A DNA stretch of 64,000 nt, from NCBI GenBank assembly GCA_016785225.1, contig JAFBJZ010000888.1, positions 3,724,501 to 3,788,500 of the forward strand, read 5' to 3'. The notes beneath the pieces are model-generated. The model made no database searches, was not told where the DNA came from, and saw nothing but the letters and a program-made list of their open reading frames with translations. The stretch's first letter is position 1; each line of letters opens with the position of its first letter. This document shows, one piece after another, positions 1-12,460 of this stretch. Made by a program: the position numbers and the translations under genes. This DNA comes from Psettodes erumei. Its lineage: Eukaryota; Chordata; Actinopteri; Pleuronectiformes; Psettodidae.

Positions 1-329
1 ATCTTGTCTCACGGGACTGTGTGGTTGACCCTTCAAGAGAGAGGAGGAAAGAAAGAAAAAAAAGAGCTTCCCCTCACTAATGCTGTTTTCCTCAAATGAT
101 TTTATGACAAGGGAGCAACACGGCTGAAACAGGATTAGTCCACTCTGTCCCAATCCATTTAGCTAAAAATTGACCACATACTGATTTTATTTTAATCACA
201 ACAGACCCTTTTAATTATTGCAGTAATTAGTAAAATATATGTGCCTTCACCTCATATTGATCTTTATTGTCTGTACAGTTAGTGATGCAGGAGTATTGAC
301 CAACACCCCACCACCACCCAAGTTCCAGC

Positions 330-347
330 CACACACACACACACACA
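330..347. repeat. (CA)9 microsatellite
   Basis: Perfect dinucleotide run, with further CACA runs to about 380. Confidence 0.9.
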
Positions 348-460
348 TCATCCCTGTAACCCCCAGACACACACACATACAACCCTCTCCTAACCCCTCG
401 AGGCCTTTGATATCTCTCTCTCTCTCTGACGCTGCCTCTCTCGTCTGCCCCTGGGTGCTT

Positions 461-499
461 GGCGGGATTGGCGGGGGGTGGGGGGGTGGGGGTCAGGGG
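461..499 (+). other. G-rich tract with G-quadruplex potential
   Basis: Several runs of three to seven G separated by one to five bases (GCGGGATTGGCGGGGGGT, then GGGGGGTGGGGGTC and GGGG). Confidence 0.55.
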
Positions 500-799
500 A
501 TTTGCGCGCATATGTGTGCGTGCGTGCGCCTGTGCGTCTGTGTGTTGGGTGGGCTGTTTAGGCTGATGGGCCCCGAAGAGGACAGATGACCAGCGGAGCA
601 GAAGAAACCGCAGAGCTGAATAACTCCTCCATCCCTCCGTCACGTCAGGAGGAATTCGGCGCCGCGTGAGACACCCGGCCTAAGTGTTGTGACGCCTAAT
701 TACCACCAGCAGCAGCACCCGGCGGCACCCGCGGCAGAGCGGCTCCTTCGGACGGACGGCCCTTTTGTAGTTTCACACGCAGGAGGAAGAAAAGAGGGG

Positions 800-823
800 G
801 AGAGAGAGAGAGAGAGAGAGAGA
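800..823. repeat. (GA)12 microsatellite
   Basis: Perfect purine dinucleotide run within a CpG-rich stretch. Confidence 0.9.
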
Positions 824-2105
824 CATGCCCATGTGACGCCGGCGGGCTGAACGTGTGTGTTCGTCTTGAGAGGTGGGCTAAAAAGAATGCAAGGTCTGTT
901 TGAATTTTGAAAGTTTTCGCCATTTCCCCCCCAATTTTCTGACTCATCAAAACGCCTCTCCCTTTCCCTTCTTCCCTTCCTTTGTTTTTAACAGCCCCCC
1001 GCTTCCTCCAGTGAACGTGACATTTCGTCCCACTTTCCCCAGACGAGGCACCTCTAACTGCACCTCTGAAGACTCGGCGAGGCGCTCGTCCCTGCGCGGT
1101 GAACGCTGGCTGCCATGCTGCTTGCGTGTCGCCCTTCATTTGCTGATTTTTTTTAAATTATAGAAATGCAAGTTTGACATACTAATCCTTAAACCGGGGG
1201 GATTATTAATATTGTATATATTCTTCTAAAATCCAATTGCTTGGCTTCAAAAATATATATTTTTTCAATCTAACTTCCTAACAGCAGGGCATTCATTGCA
1301 GCACAACAGCCGTACAGTACGTGGTGCGTGCGTGGCTAAGTGTAAATGGTCAGTGTGCATCAGGGCCGAGCGACGTGTTTTCTTGCTCTGAGGAACATTG
1401 CAGCAGAACCAGTCCTGTGCCATTAGCCGTACAGCAAATACGATTTCACGGCATCCATTGAGTCCTTCACCAAGAATTTGTGTTGAGGCGCTCATGTTGA
1501 ACACAAGGAGCAGCAGGGCCATCGCACTCTGGTCCGTCTCGTTTCCAGCCGGCGTGCTTAACGCAGTCTCGCGCACGCACACGCGCTCGTCCGGCGGGGT
1601 GGGGTGCGGGAGCAGAGCGGGCGTTCCCTGGCGCGCTAATCGGCATGACAGAAATAAAATAAAGAGAGTCGGACTCCGTCAAAACATGTATGGCCCCTTA
1701 AACAGAGAGCTAATAAAAGAGCTAAAGCTGCTTGTCCTCTCAGCTGAGTCCGCCTCATCACACACCAACAGTCACATTATCTTAATTCAGGGGATTCTTT
1801 TAAGTGTCTCCTTAAACAACGCTGCTCGGGGAAGACAAATGAGTTTACCAGTTTTAGCAGGGGTAAGTGCCTAAATCCAGCACCATCGATCCCTATCTGG
1901 GTTATTACGAGGCTGCGAGCTGCCACCGGAGCTCCGCTGGTCGAAAAACGGCTTAAAATATTACTGGCTAAAGAGGGAGGGGAGATGCGTCTGAAGCGAG
2001 CCTCCCCGTCCTCGGTGCTGGTCAATACCTGCAGGCGCCACAGGAAGGGCGTTCACACATGCAAACACTCAGGAGTGACAGTGGCGGCCACCCCCACGCC
2101 GCTCG

Positions 2106-2109
<4 letters not shown>

Positions 2110-2148
<39 letters not shown>
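2110..2148. repeat. (CA)19 microsatellite
   Basis: Perfect run, 39 bp. Confidence 0.95.
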
Positions 2149-2151
<3 letters not shown>

Positions 2152-2809
2152 CGCACATGTTGGTAAAGGGATGCCTTCAGAACCAACAGATCGCCCCCTC
2201 TGACTCCACAGGGAAAATTGATTTTTCTCTCTCTCTCTTTTTTTTCTTTTTTTTCCCAGGGAGGTGCTGGGCAGGTTTTTAACCTAACACTCTAACCTGA
2301 GTGTTAATGCACAAAGAGACATCATGTCCATTGATCCAGTGGTGCCGCCAGAGCGTCTTTAAATGTCTGAGGGGGGAAAACAACCTGGGGGGGGGGCTGA
2401 TACTAAATCGTGAGATCGGAGCCTTCATGTAAAAGCCTTGTGGAAAATTATTTACAATCCATTCATCACTGTTCGCAACTGCAGTCATCGTTATCATTTG
2501 ATTTTAAAAAAGGTCATCCATTATATATCCATTAATTTAAATTGTACTGCTTCCGGTTCTGGCGTTAAACTTTCACACGAAGCTCCGCTGTGAGGCGCCG
2601 TGCTTCATGCGACACAACTCATCCAGGTTCAGCAGAAAGTTTGGCAAAACACACAGCACCTGCAACAGTGGTAGGACGAGGACAAAGAAAGTACTCCAAC
2701 CCTCCGGTGTAGCACATCCTGTCTGCTAATTATTGTTAAAAAAAATAAAAAATAAAAATAATAAGGATTAATAATACATTAAAGACAACCAGAAGAAGAA
2801 AAAAATCCC

Positions 2810-3130
2810 AGCCATAAAACATATGTATTTTTAATATGAATCTCACTGAATCAATACCCTCAATTAGCAACAGCAAGCAAATTGCCAGGCTCGGCGTAAT
2901 TACTCAAAGGTCAGTAGGTATTATTCACAGTCACTTTAGTTTACCACATTAGAACAAGACAGGACGTCGGGCTAAAATTATAAATTCCATTCCCATATCT
3001 GTCCTCTTCTGATTTAGATGGATGAAGAATAATTAACTCCTAATTATTCAGATCACTTAAGGCACTTTCTGGATCCACAAAAGAGATGCAGTCGTGTCTG
3101 TCAGCCCACTTCAGCTGCTATCATTTAGAA
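2810..3130. promoter_or_regulatory. CNE-like segment, TAAT-rich
   Basis: Complex, non-repetitive AT-rich sequence with many TAAT/ATTA cores (for example AATAATTAACTCCTAATTATTC near 3029) and an absence of simple repeats, as in vertebrate conserved non-coding elements. No alignment could be run, so this is judged on texture only. Confidence 0.3.
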
Positions 3131-3194
3131 CGATCCAACAACTTGACCAATGACAACGTGGGGGGATAAAAACTCCGGCTGCCCGTCTGTGCCA

Positions 3195-3221
3195 CCCCAC
3201 CCCCCACCCCCCAGAACCCCC
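3195..3221 (-). other. C-rich tract (G-quadruplex potential on minus)
   Basis: Four C-runs of 4, 6, 6 and 5 separated by one to four bases. On the minus strand, which is the znf407 transcript, this is a textbook G4 motif. Confidence 0.6.
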
Positions 3222-3249
3222 TCCAGCTCCACCCGTTTCTACCTCAGAG

Positions 3250-3510
3250 GGTCTTAAGGAAGCACACTTCCTTTAAATTCACCCATATGCAAATTTTAAG
3301 ATGTGATTTGCATTTTAAAGTATTTAACTCCCCATATTTATTGGGCTCTGAGGCCTTGCTGATCATTGATTTATGTGCTTCCGGCAATCATATTTCCATA
3401 TTTTGTGTGGTTTTTAACGACAGTAATAATTCAAATATGCAAAAAGTTGTTCTTTGAACGATATCTTTAATTATATCCTCAAAGCATCATTCCTTTTTCA
3501 CTCCTTTTTT
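3250..3510. promoter_or_regulatory. CNE-like segment with paired octamer (POU) sites
   Basis: Contains ATGCAAAT at 3287-3294 and the reverse ATTTGCAT at 3306-3313, plus ATATGCAAAA near 3437 and TTTAATTATA. Octamers of this type bind POU factors. Enhancer function is inferred. Confidence 0.38.
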
Positions 3511-4089
3511 TCCAGAGCTGAAATTGTCTTTGAATAAAAAAAAAAGGCTGAAGAATCATAAATGAGACTGTGCGATGAGACGTTGACGGGGGAAACTCCA
3601 GCTGGTTACCTTATGCACAGGGAGACGTCTTAGCGTGTTTTGCCTATCTCCAGAGCCGCAAACAGACTCGGGGTGCTCTGCTGCACAGGGACCCGTGTGA
3701 CCTTGTCCCCGAAGCCCTTTATTAAGGCTGACATTCCTTCACCACAAATCCAGTCTCAGATTGTGAAATTCATCCCTTATACTCAACCAAAAACAAAAAC
3801 ACACACACACACGGAAAAAAAAAACACCAAGGAGACCTTTCCCCCCTGTTTTGCCGCTAACACAGAAAGTTTCTCTGTCACCTCTCCTTATTAGAGTTGT
3901 CAGAGTCGCCGCATGCTCTTATGAGAACCGTCACCCTCCGCATGATTAGAAGTGGCGGGTTCCCACCACCGTTTGGCCTATCAGCATCACAGAGCGGCCG
4001 TCAAACGTGTCCGCAGTCCTCCTCGCCCATGTCGCGTTATTCACCTCGGCACGGTGCGGAAACTTTCCAGAATAATTGCTCGCCCCCAC

Positions 4090-4460
4090 ACGAGCGTGGC
4101 TGACTAATATATTAGATTAGCGGCGTTTGGTTGCAAAAGGGGGAAAGGGGGTGTTTCATTATCTCGTTCGCTCGGTAGGCTGAGTACCGTGTGAGTCGAT
4201 ATGAAAATAGAGAAGAGATTAATTTAGCAGGAGAGCCTGCACATTAGACCCCTGACCGTAACGTGCTGCACAACAGCCTACTGCACTGGAAATTATAGTT
4301 TCATCACGCTGCACGTCAGAGTCCTGCAATGTGACTATCTGCAGATCGCAAAGCACATTAAAAATGATAAAATCCCGGTGATAACAAGCTGCATTAAAAT
4401 ATTCATATCAAATGCACGAGAAATACAATTAGATATTTTTCCTTCTCGTGTTTTTTTTTG
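4090..4460. promoter_or_regulatory. CNE-like segment
   Basis: Non-repetitive sequence with TAATATATTAGATTAG, TTAATTTAGC, AAATTATAG and TGCACGTCAG motifs. It looks regulatory rather than coding, and no frame is open. Confidence 0.25.
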
Positions 4461-4557
4461 TGACCACACGTCACCCCCATCATCATCAAAACCTGTTTGC
4501 AAACACAAGTCTGCACGTTCTCTCTTTTTCTGTCTCCCTCTCCCTCTCTCTCTTTCT

Positions 4558-4584
4558 CACACACACACACACACACACACACAC
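4558..4584. repeat. (CA)13 microsatellite
   Basis: Perfect run preceded by a CT-rich tract. Confidence 0.95.
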
Positions 4585-5200
4585 GCCAAGAGGAAAAGAG
4601 GGAACACAAATGCAACAACATGCGAATCCTACATACTGTCTCCTATTAAAATGAATAGCCAATTACAAAAGTAAGAATTAACACAGCAAACGGGAAATTA
4701 TTTCCTAAATTATACATAAAAATGAAAGTGGTAAATAAAGAAAAAATATATTATTTGTGTATTAAAGCAGCATCATAATTATTAGTCATGGTAATTACTG
4801 TTATTACTGCAATAATTTTTCAATTTTCTTCGTAATTTGTATCATCAGAACACACTGGGTGTGGGCGATGGCTGTAACCGCGTCGCCGTCCTCGATGCAG
4901 GGATGCAGAGAGGCTGAGTTCACTACAAGCCAAACACATTAACACTGAGGCCCTTGGAGGATGCATTTCACCCCAATGTTTAACTATCACTGCTGAGTCT
5001 TGCACTGAGCGCACGCAACATATGTTACAACCACCACCCCCACCGCCCCCGAGACTCCCTGGCACACCACCCTCCACTCCGCAATTAAGCTTTAAGCCTC
5101 ACTTCAGATTTCTGCACTGTGGCTCCAGAACTGATCACTGCGGATCAGCGTTATTAAATTAAATTGATTTAATGTGATGTTTGCGACACATACGCAGACA

Positions 5201-5201
<1 letters not shown>

Positions 5202-5241
<40 letters not shown>
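5202..5241. repeat. (CA)20 microsatellite
   Basis: Perfect 40-bp run followed by CGCGCG. Confidence 0.95.
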
Positions 5242-5243
<2 letters not shown>

Positions 5244-5412
5244 GCGGACTGAACTTGCATACAAGTAGCACCCACACTCCTGAGCAGATTTCTGCTTTTA
5301 TCTCAGAGTCGGTCGAAAAGAGGCCGCAGAGGGTGAGCGTTATAAACTACATTGATTATGTGACATTTGAATATGCATCCGATGTAAACACGCAACTGCA
5401 CATTTGCATTCA

Positions 5413-5466
5413 CGCACGCACACACACGCACACGCACACACACACACACACACACGCACACACGCA
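5413..5466. repeat. Interrupted CA/CG array
   Basis: CA repeat with CG interruptions (CGCACACGCACAC...). Alternating purine-pyrimidine, a Z-DNA-prone type. Confidence 0.9.
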
Positions 5467-6699
5467 CAATCTGGCTAATACAGAGACCAGTCCGCAAACG
5501 CACTCGCGAGCAAAACAGCAGTCGAAGGCGGTCAATGAGGAGGATGAGAGCTGATCAATTTACAAAGCAAATAAAAAAAAAAAAAGTGTCTCATGATAAA
5601 ATCACTGCAGTGGAGCACAACTCCTCAAACATCCGTTCTGAGTCAAACTAGCAAAAGAACTGGGGGTTTTTTAAACAGCTTTTTTTTTTGGGGGGGTGCA
5701 AATCAGGATAAAGCAAATCAATTAGGCTCTGCTGAAAATCCCTCATGTGCTGTAGCAGGGCAGTGAAACAGTGTAAAACTCCTCTCTCTCCCTCTCCACA
5801 AAGGTTATCGCCTTGTATCTTATTGCCTTTACCTGCTCCTATTCACTGTGAACACGCACTGATTTGAATAAGCACCGCTCCGGAGGCTCTCTTATCAGAT
5901 CCCAGACGGGTGTGCCAACACAGCAGTATCAGGTACGCGCCATCTCTCTATCTGCCCCCCGCCCCCCCACCCCCCCAAAAAAAGAAAGAAAAAAGGGGAA
6001 AAAAGACATTCAGAGGAAAAGAAAGAAAGAAAGAAAGAGGACGAGGAGGAGAGCGCGCTGGTTCGTCTGGGATCTGCTCACATCCAGGCTCCGTATGCAA
6101 AAGTGACCACAAGAGGAAAGCGGTTCATCCTTCTCTGGAAATGATTCCCTCTTTTCCCCGTTTCCTCTTTTTTCATCTTCCTCTTTTTTATTTTTTTTGT
6201 AAACATCCGGAAATATATTTTCCACAGCCGCTGACCCGCGGGCTCATCAATATATTTCACGTGCAAAAGGCGTAATATAATGTACTGAATTTTTAAGTGC
6301 GATATTATTAAAAAAAATCATTAAGTGCTGTGATAAAAACAAATTGCAGATGCACTAATGTGCTACAATTACCCACGGAGGGCAGGGGATTTTAAAGATT
6401 TCATTTCATTAATAGCTTGCATCGGGACTTTCCTCCTCACCATGCACAGCCACGGGAACGCAATTCCCTGAAGATGCACTGTTTCCAGTTTCATGTCGTT
6501 GTTTGCTTTTGCACTGTTATGGTGGGGGGGGGCATCAGTCAGTGAGGTGAGCGAGCGCGGCGGCAGCACAACCTCAGACGGCGTGTCCTCCTCGAGGTGG
6601 GTTAAACACACACGGGCTCGCTAACCTGCTCTCTTCATTAGGGTGCTGTGGGGACTTATCACTGTGTAGTCTTTGTCCTTGCTGTAATTGCCCTCTCGG

Positions 6700-6870
6700 C
6701 ATGTCACCCCCACTCCCACCCCCACCCACACACCAGCACCGCCACCACCGTCACTGGAGCCCCGCACCCAGCTAGCCAGCCAGCCGGCCGGCCGGCCCAG
6801 CTTCAGCCCCCCTCTGACAGGCCCGGCGAGGAGACGGCGGTGGTGGTGGTGGTGGTGGTGGCGGGGGGGG
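6700..6870. other. Low-complexity C-rich then (GGT)n/G-run tract
   Basis: CCCAC repeats, CCAGCCAGCCGGCCGGCCGG, then GGT repeats at about 6837-6860 and a run of G. Several open frames here are made of His/Pro/Val runs and are artefacts of the repeats. Confidence 0.6.
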
Positions 6871-7859
6871 GGGGTTCTCCTGAGACCTGCTGATCGGCCC
6901 CTGAGGTCCACCGCCACAGAGAGGCTTGTCCTAGTTAAAGCAGCACCAGCAGGGACACCCCCTCTGAAACGCTACGTCTGCCCTGCCACAGGCCCAGCCT
7001 CCCGACTCCGCTCATTTACCACCACGCCAGCACCCACTGTGGCCTTCTCACCGAAGAGACAGGGAAATGTCCTCTCCACACAAAAAAAAAAAAATTGTAT
7101 TTTATTTTTTTTTACCACTTTTTGAAATAACGACTTCGACAAGAACTGGAAGTTCAAGCGCGTGAAACCGAGGCGTCCCTCCTCCGCAGGCAACCACACC
7201 ATTAAATTAATCAAACATTTTTACTTGTAGCCCAAAATAAACCAGCTCCGTCTCTGACAACTCTGACAAAGTTCGACTTCGGTACCCGTCTTCCCTCAGC
7301 TCGGACACGGCACAGTTGGACTTTACCTGAAACTGACAAACATCCACTGAGGTAAACGTTCAAAGAGCCACAGATTTGAAGAATCCTTCCGACGGAACGA
7401 ATAAAAACTTAATTGCGTTTCATTCATGCGAGAGGGCCACATGTGCCGCACACCAGGCGGGCACGTAGTGCACGCGAGATCTGCGGCTGTGGGTTTCTAG
7501 CAAGTGGAATGGCGCCATCTAATGTCCAGTGAGAAGACGGCAAGTCCAGAGCGCCGGCATCTGACTGTTGGAGCTGCACACCGGATTCTCAAAAACAAAT
7601 TTGGGGGTTTTTTGGCTCTACTTGAGGCTTATGTAGCTGGTAAAAGTTTTAGCAGTCTGATTTTTGCTGCGGGGGGGGGGGGGCAGGCTTTGAAATGACC
7701 ATAAAAGTGGTCGGAGCGAACCGCCTTAATTTGAAATTTAACTGTAATGGACACAGAGCTGTCGGTGCCGCAGCATCATCCTGACCTCTGTTTGTTTTGC
7801 TGAATAAACAGAATAAATGAATAAATGCTTCCCCTTCGCGCGGCGTGCTCCTCCTCATC

Positions 7860-8330
7860 ACGCTGAGCGGTTCTGTCCCGCGGGGGTAATCGACGTGTCA
7901 GCGTTTTCACGGCCGGCTGCGGGGGTTCAGACCCGGGCCTCGGTCTGGAGGAGCTCGGTGGGCGCGGGGGGTTAACGTGGCGCGGTGGTGGAGGAGGAGG
8001 AGGAGGAGGAGCGCAGACAACGCGGCTGACAGCGGGGGTCTTCTTCTGCTGTGGCCACACGGCCGCTCCTCTTCGCCCCCCGGGCCTGACACTTGTGGAT
8101 ACGGCGAGGGAAGGCGAGCAGCTCCCACTTCCCGTCCCCCCCCCCACCCCCACCCCGCCATCTGCCCCCGTCTGCAGCTTCGACGCCATTTAGTGGCGAC
8201 GGTGCTGATGGAAAGATTTTAGTGGCAGCCACAGAGCCTGACCCCCTCCACCGCTTAAACCCGCCGCGGGCCGCCGGGGGCCACGGAAGATGCAGGGAAA
8301 CAAACAGCGCGACGTAAAAGAGCTCTGACG
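7860..8330. promoter_or_regulatory. CpG-island-like block inside a znf407 intron
   Basis: Very high GC and CpG density with (GGA)n at about 7988-8010 and poly-C runs. It could be the promoter of an unannotated or antisense transcript, or simply unmethylated intronic sequence. No conserved protein frame was found. Confidence 0.35.
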
Positions 8331-8819
8331 CGCAGTATAACGTTTTAATAACTTTGTCGCACCGCATCTGAAATGCAAACACATTAAAGTGGACACAGCG
8401 CCCCTCTCATTAAACACACGGCCGTGCAAACATTGTCTCCCACACACACACAAAGACCTCACCGCCTTTCTGCATCCCTGCATCCATCCGACGCACGGCA
8501 CCAACAAGCCTTGGGAGTTTTTCTACGGGGGTGTTTTATGGGACCCGCGGGGCTCGGAGACAGTGAGATGTGGCTACAGCACACAGAGGATCCTAGTCAA
8601 GGACACAGGCAGCATCACTCACTCCGCCATTATTTGCTCATATTTAAAGCTGGGGGGAGGCGCGGGGGCCCACCTGAGGGATTGTAGCGCCACATGCAGA
8701 GGAGGATGGGTGATTTCAGAGTCCGACGGGTGTGCTGAGGGACGGGGAGGTAAAGGAGACGCAACGCGGGGGAACGGGAGGGAAGGAGAGAGCGAGGGAG
8801 AGAGAGGGAGGGAGTGACG

Positions 8820-9230
8820 GAGGGCTTTATATGTCAGCCTGGTGATACCAGCGTTTTTATGGCCGAATATTTTTCCTCTTGTCAGGGCTGGATAAGGAAT
8901 CACCATAAGGTTGGGGAGCATGAATATTGCCCTTGAGGGCCCACTGTGGCTGCTCCTGTTTATGGTTGACTTGCAATCAGCCACAGATTCAGGACCCGCA
9001 ACCCCTCATCCATCCACGTCAGCAATTAATCAATTAAACGGGCGGCGGGGAGGAGTGGGATCGGCTAGGTGTGTTAATACAATGGCCTGTTAAGGTTGAT
9101 GTAATTTCATCACTAATGTCAGCCATTCATCACAGCTTATTATCTGTTTCGCGTAGACAATGGTCAATATCACTTCATAAATCTGAAAATCATGGGGATC
9201 TGGCGATATTAAGCCTGAAGGATGCCGCGA
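8820..9230. promoter_or_regulatory. CNE-like segment
   Basis: Complex, non-repetitive stretch with GCAATTAATCAATTAAACGG, GTAATTTCATCACTAATG and TCAATATCAC, flanked on both sides by CpG-rich sequence. A good candidate for a deeply conserved enhancer. Confidence 0.35.
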
Positions 9231-9780
9231 AATGACGGACTACTGAGCGCGAGGGCCGAAGCTAACGAGTAGCGCGACCGAAACGAGCGGCGAACCTGGC
9301 GCGAGCGATTATGAGACAGCAGGACGGGCACGAGTCCCGCAGCAATCCTGAGCGCGGAGGCTGTGAAACGTATACATTCTGTCTCCGACTCGTCCTCCCG
9401 GAAATTAACAACAGAATTAACCCCCCGCTCTGGATCCATGCTGGCCCCTCGGACCCCCACTTAGAGAAGCACGACCCGCGTCTGAAGAGACATCCCGCCT
9501 GGCTGCACCACGGTGTCGTACGTGCGCCGTTTCATCATCGAGGACGGTGTGTGTGTGTGCGCGGCTCTGTACAGAAAGTGTGGAAATGGATGGGTTTGTG
9601 TGGGCGGAGGCCGTGTCCGCTCGTGTTCCGCGGTGCGAGCGCGTGTGGGCCGGACCGCATGCGATACACAAAGCGAGAGCAGCGCTCGCCGCACCAGTGG
9701 ATGCGAGGGCTTGTATCGCTAAGAGTGTTTTTTGGACTCGGGCCACTGGCAGTTGGTCGCCGGTGTTTCGTAACTTTTGA
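9230..9780. promoter_or_regulatory. CpG-rich block with long chance frames on both strands
   Basis: Dense CpG (GCGCGAGGGCCG, GCGCGAGCG and similar). Open frames of 197 codons (plus, 9311-9904) and 164 codons (minus, 9417-9911) overlap here but resemble no protein, as expected for GC-rich DNA short of stop codons. Confidence 0.35.
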
Positions 9781-10539
9781 ATGTCGCCGTTTTCAGGGCC
9801 AGAAAATCTCAAACTGTATGGCGGTTCAGTGTCTCTCCCTGTTAGAGCAGGATAAGCCCTGGACGCTACGTTGTGACAGCGGCACGGGACGTACAATGTC
9901 ATAAGTCTCACTGTCAGTTGCTAGTTAGATCCTGTTGTAAGTTTCTCTTTGCTCTTTGTCTTCTTTAAAACTTTAGGCCGGGTCGGACCCTGCTGAATAA
10001 GTAACGGCGGGCTACGACAACGGACCTAACTTGACCTAACAACTAATCATAATCCGTATTCAGTGTGTGATCGCTTGGCCTCTGATCAAACTGTTCCATT
10101 AGATTTAAGGGCTTACCTCAGACAAGCGGCGTAGCGTAGATTAATTGGACAATAAATACAGGACATAATCAAACAAACTGCGTCGTATCCATCATGTCAG
10201 TAGGACAACAAAGATTGGCTGACGTCCAGTTTTTGTTTTTTTTTTAACAGAGGGCCAATACCTGCCCCGCACGTCGGTCTAATCCTACTAACAGCTTCAG
10301 TCAGACACAAAGAGCCTCCCTCCTACCCAAGCCAACGTTTCCCCAGCGCTCCCAGCAGGTACATCAGCTCAATTATGATTATGGCAATGACTGATTGCAT
10401 TTTACCTCTCCCCTGTTCCCCCAATAAGTCTGGCCACAGACAGAGAGAGAGCGAGGGAAGGAGCGAGGGGGACAGAGAGAGCGGCGTCATCTCCGGTGAG
10501 CTACAAACATCGCAGATGCCAGTCTCCGGGACGGTATCA

Positions 10540-11010
10540 AACATCTCCGTGGCAGACTCGCCATGAAAATAATCTACACCTACAGGAAGTCAATTAAAAA
10601 GTGCCAGGGGAGATTAAGAGCAGTGTGACAGCTTTTCGTCAGGCCACGGGGTTTGTCTGGGGGGGGGACGGCGTGGCCGCCGTGTGAGCGAGCGCAAGGT
10701 AAAATGTGTGCGCGCGGCGGTCGTAAATGACGCGGGGAAGCGGTCGGCGAGGGGGGGGGGGGCAGTCGCCGAACACCCCTTAAAAGCCCTCTCATGAATA
10801 TTAAAAAGGCCCCTGGCAGACGGCAGCCCCGCCACAAGTTTGCAAACCAGGGTAATGTGTCGGTTTGCGCTGAGGAAGGACCCGGCCCAGATATCAATTA
10901 AATCAAGCGTTGTCAGTCTGAAGGCCCTCTCAATGGAGGGACAGCCCATTCCCCGCCACACATCAGCTCGGCTTTGTGTCAACCATCCATCTCTCATCCT
11001 CATCTTTATC
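10540..11010. promoter_or_regulatory. CNE-like segment
   Basis: Non-repetitive sequence with GAAGTCAATTAAAAAGTGCC, CTCATGAATATTAAAAAGGC and CAGATATCAATTAAATCAAGC, interrupted by a G-run near 10750. TAAT and GATATC cores suggest homeodomain/TALE-type sites. Confidence 0.35.
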
Positions 11011-11079
11011 AGCCCCCCTCGCTCTCTCTCTCTCTCGCTCTCTCAAGCAGCCGGTAGCTGAACGCAGAAATTACTCTCC

Positions 11080-11480
11080 CCTCCACCTTTAACTCCCACT
11101 AAATCTTTCCCCTTTTCCACTTTGCTGAGCAGGGATATTTTATTCCTCCATCAAATATGCATCCCATTAATTAAGTTAAATTACTCCTGACTGCCAAATA
11201 TCCCCCGCCCCGATGGGTGTCAACACAGAAATGCATGACTGTGAACCTGCAATGACACGGCCCCAACACTTAAACGTGAGTTACGGCCTTTTCCAGCTCC
11301 ATCCACGGGCAGATTACCAGACACTTTGGGCTGCAGGAATTAAGCGCCGCTCGCTCCTTCCCCTCCACCCAGTTTTTAATAAGTGCACAATGGATGACAC
11401 TCGCACTTCTGACAATGAGAGGACTGATATTTTAATTACAGCCCTTTTTTCATCTGCCTTCCTCTTCATCTTTTAATTGC
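11080..11480. promoter_or_regulatory. CNE-like segment
   Basis: Contains ATATGCATCCCATTAATTAAG and GATATTTTAATTACAGCCC, with a continuous non-repetitive texture over 400 bp. No coding frame with family similarity. Confidence 0.35.
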
Positions 11481-12099
11481 TGCTGTTAATCACTCATTAA
11501 CTTCCCTCTCTTTATTTTTTTCCCCCACAATATACCTATGACATGATTAGCTCTATAGAACGGATTGTTCAGCAACATTTTTTAAAATAACTCGACCACT
11601 TTAAAGGATGAAGTCGGAACTTCTTAGCGGGGCGAAGGGGTTTAAAATCACTCCACTCGTCTTCCTCTATTGAACGAAGCTGATTTGCCTTTGTTAGCAC
11701 ATATTAATCTTCAGAAGGTGAATTCAAAGCGTGCAAATGCTGTCAGGAGAGAGTCTTGTGAGGCAAAGATCACTCCGCTTCCTTTTTGCCCTGAAAGTGC
11801 TGCGAGTTGCGATTTCAACACAACAAAAAGTGATAAAAAGCGAAGAAAGGCTGAGGCCACAAGAAGTTTTCCCTTTTTGGGGGGGACTGAGATCATCCAC
11901 AGTGCAGACAGTCCTCAAGAGTGGTATAACTTACTATCACAAGCCTATGTGCTGTGCTGGCTCCCTAGTTTAACTACTGATCTTGCCGTTTAGCCGTCTG
12001 GACCCAATGTTTTGTTTTTGTTTGTCTTTGATTAAAAGGGAAGTGTTTTGATTATGAAGCCCCCCCCCCCCCACAGGCCCCCGTTCTCTGGGCCCATGG

Positions 12100-12460
12100 A
12101 AGAATATGAGATTGTTATTAAAACCTAATAGGACCGATCTGCTGACGGAGATTCCTCTCTTTGTCTCTGGCGCTCAGAGATGCTGAGCGAGGACCCATTC
12201 AAGCTCCTCCGAAGCCTCCTCCCGCCGACACGAGCCGGGCCGGGCAAACAGACCCCGTCTCCCTCAAGTGCGGTGTAATTTGAAACACAAATTTAATGGC
12301 ATTCATTGCCTTTATCTGCTGAGTATCAGGCCTGTAATCCAAAGCCAGCTAATGAAGCCATATGTTTGTGGTTCGTGTCTTCAGCGGGGACGAATCTGCG
12401 AGGACACGCCGCTCGCGAGGAAATACGGTCTGACAATCCCGCTCCAGCACAAGTATAAGA
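12100..12460. promoter_or_regulatory. CNE-like segment
   Basis: Complex sequence with AAAGCCAGCTAATGAAGCC and CGGTGTAATTTG cores and scattered CpG. Function unknown. Confidence 0.22.

Noticed and set aside
1398..1874. 158-codon plus-strand frame
   Set aside because: No domain, no family similarity, no splice or start context; composition follows the local GC content.
5174..5554. 126-codon frame rich in Thr-His
   Set aside because: It is a translation of two CA microsatellites. The same applies to frames at 2.1, 4.5, 15.1, 18.8 and 44.0 kb.
9311..9911. 197-codon plus and 164-codon minus frames
   Set aside because: GC-rich DNA lacks stop codons by chance. The two frames overlap on opposite strands, and neither resembles a known protein.
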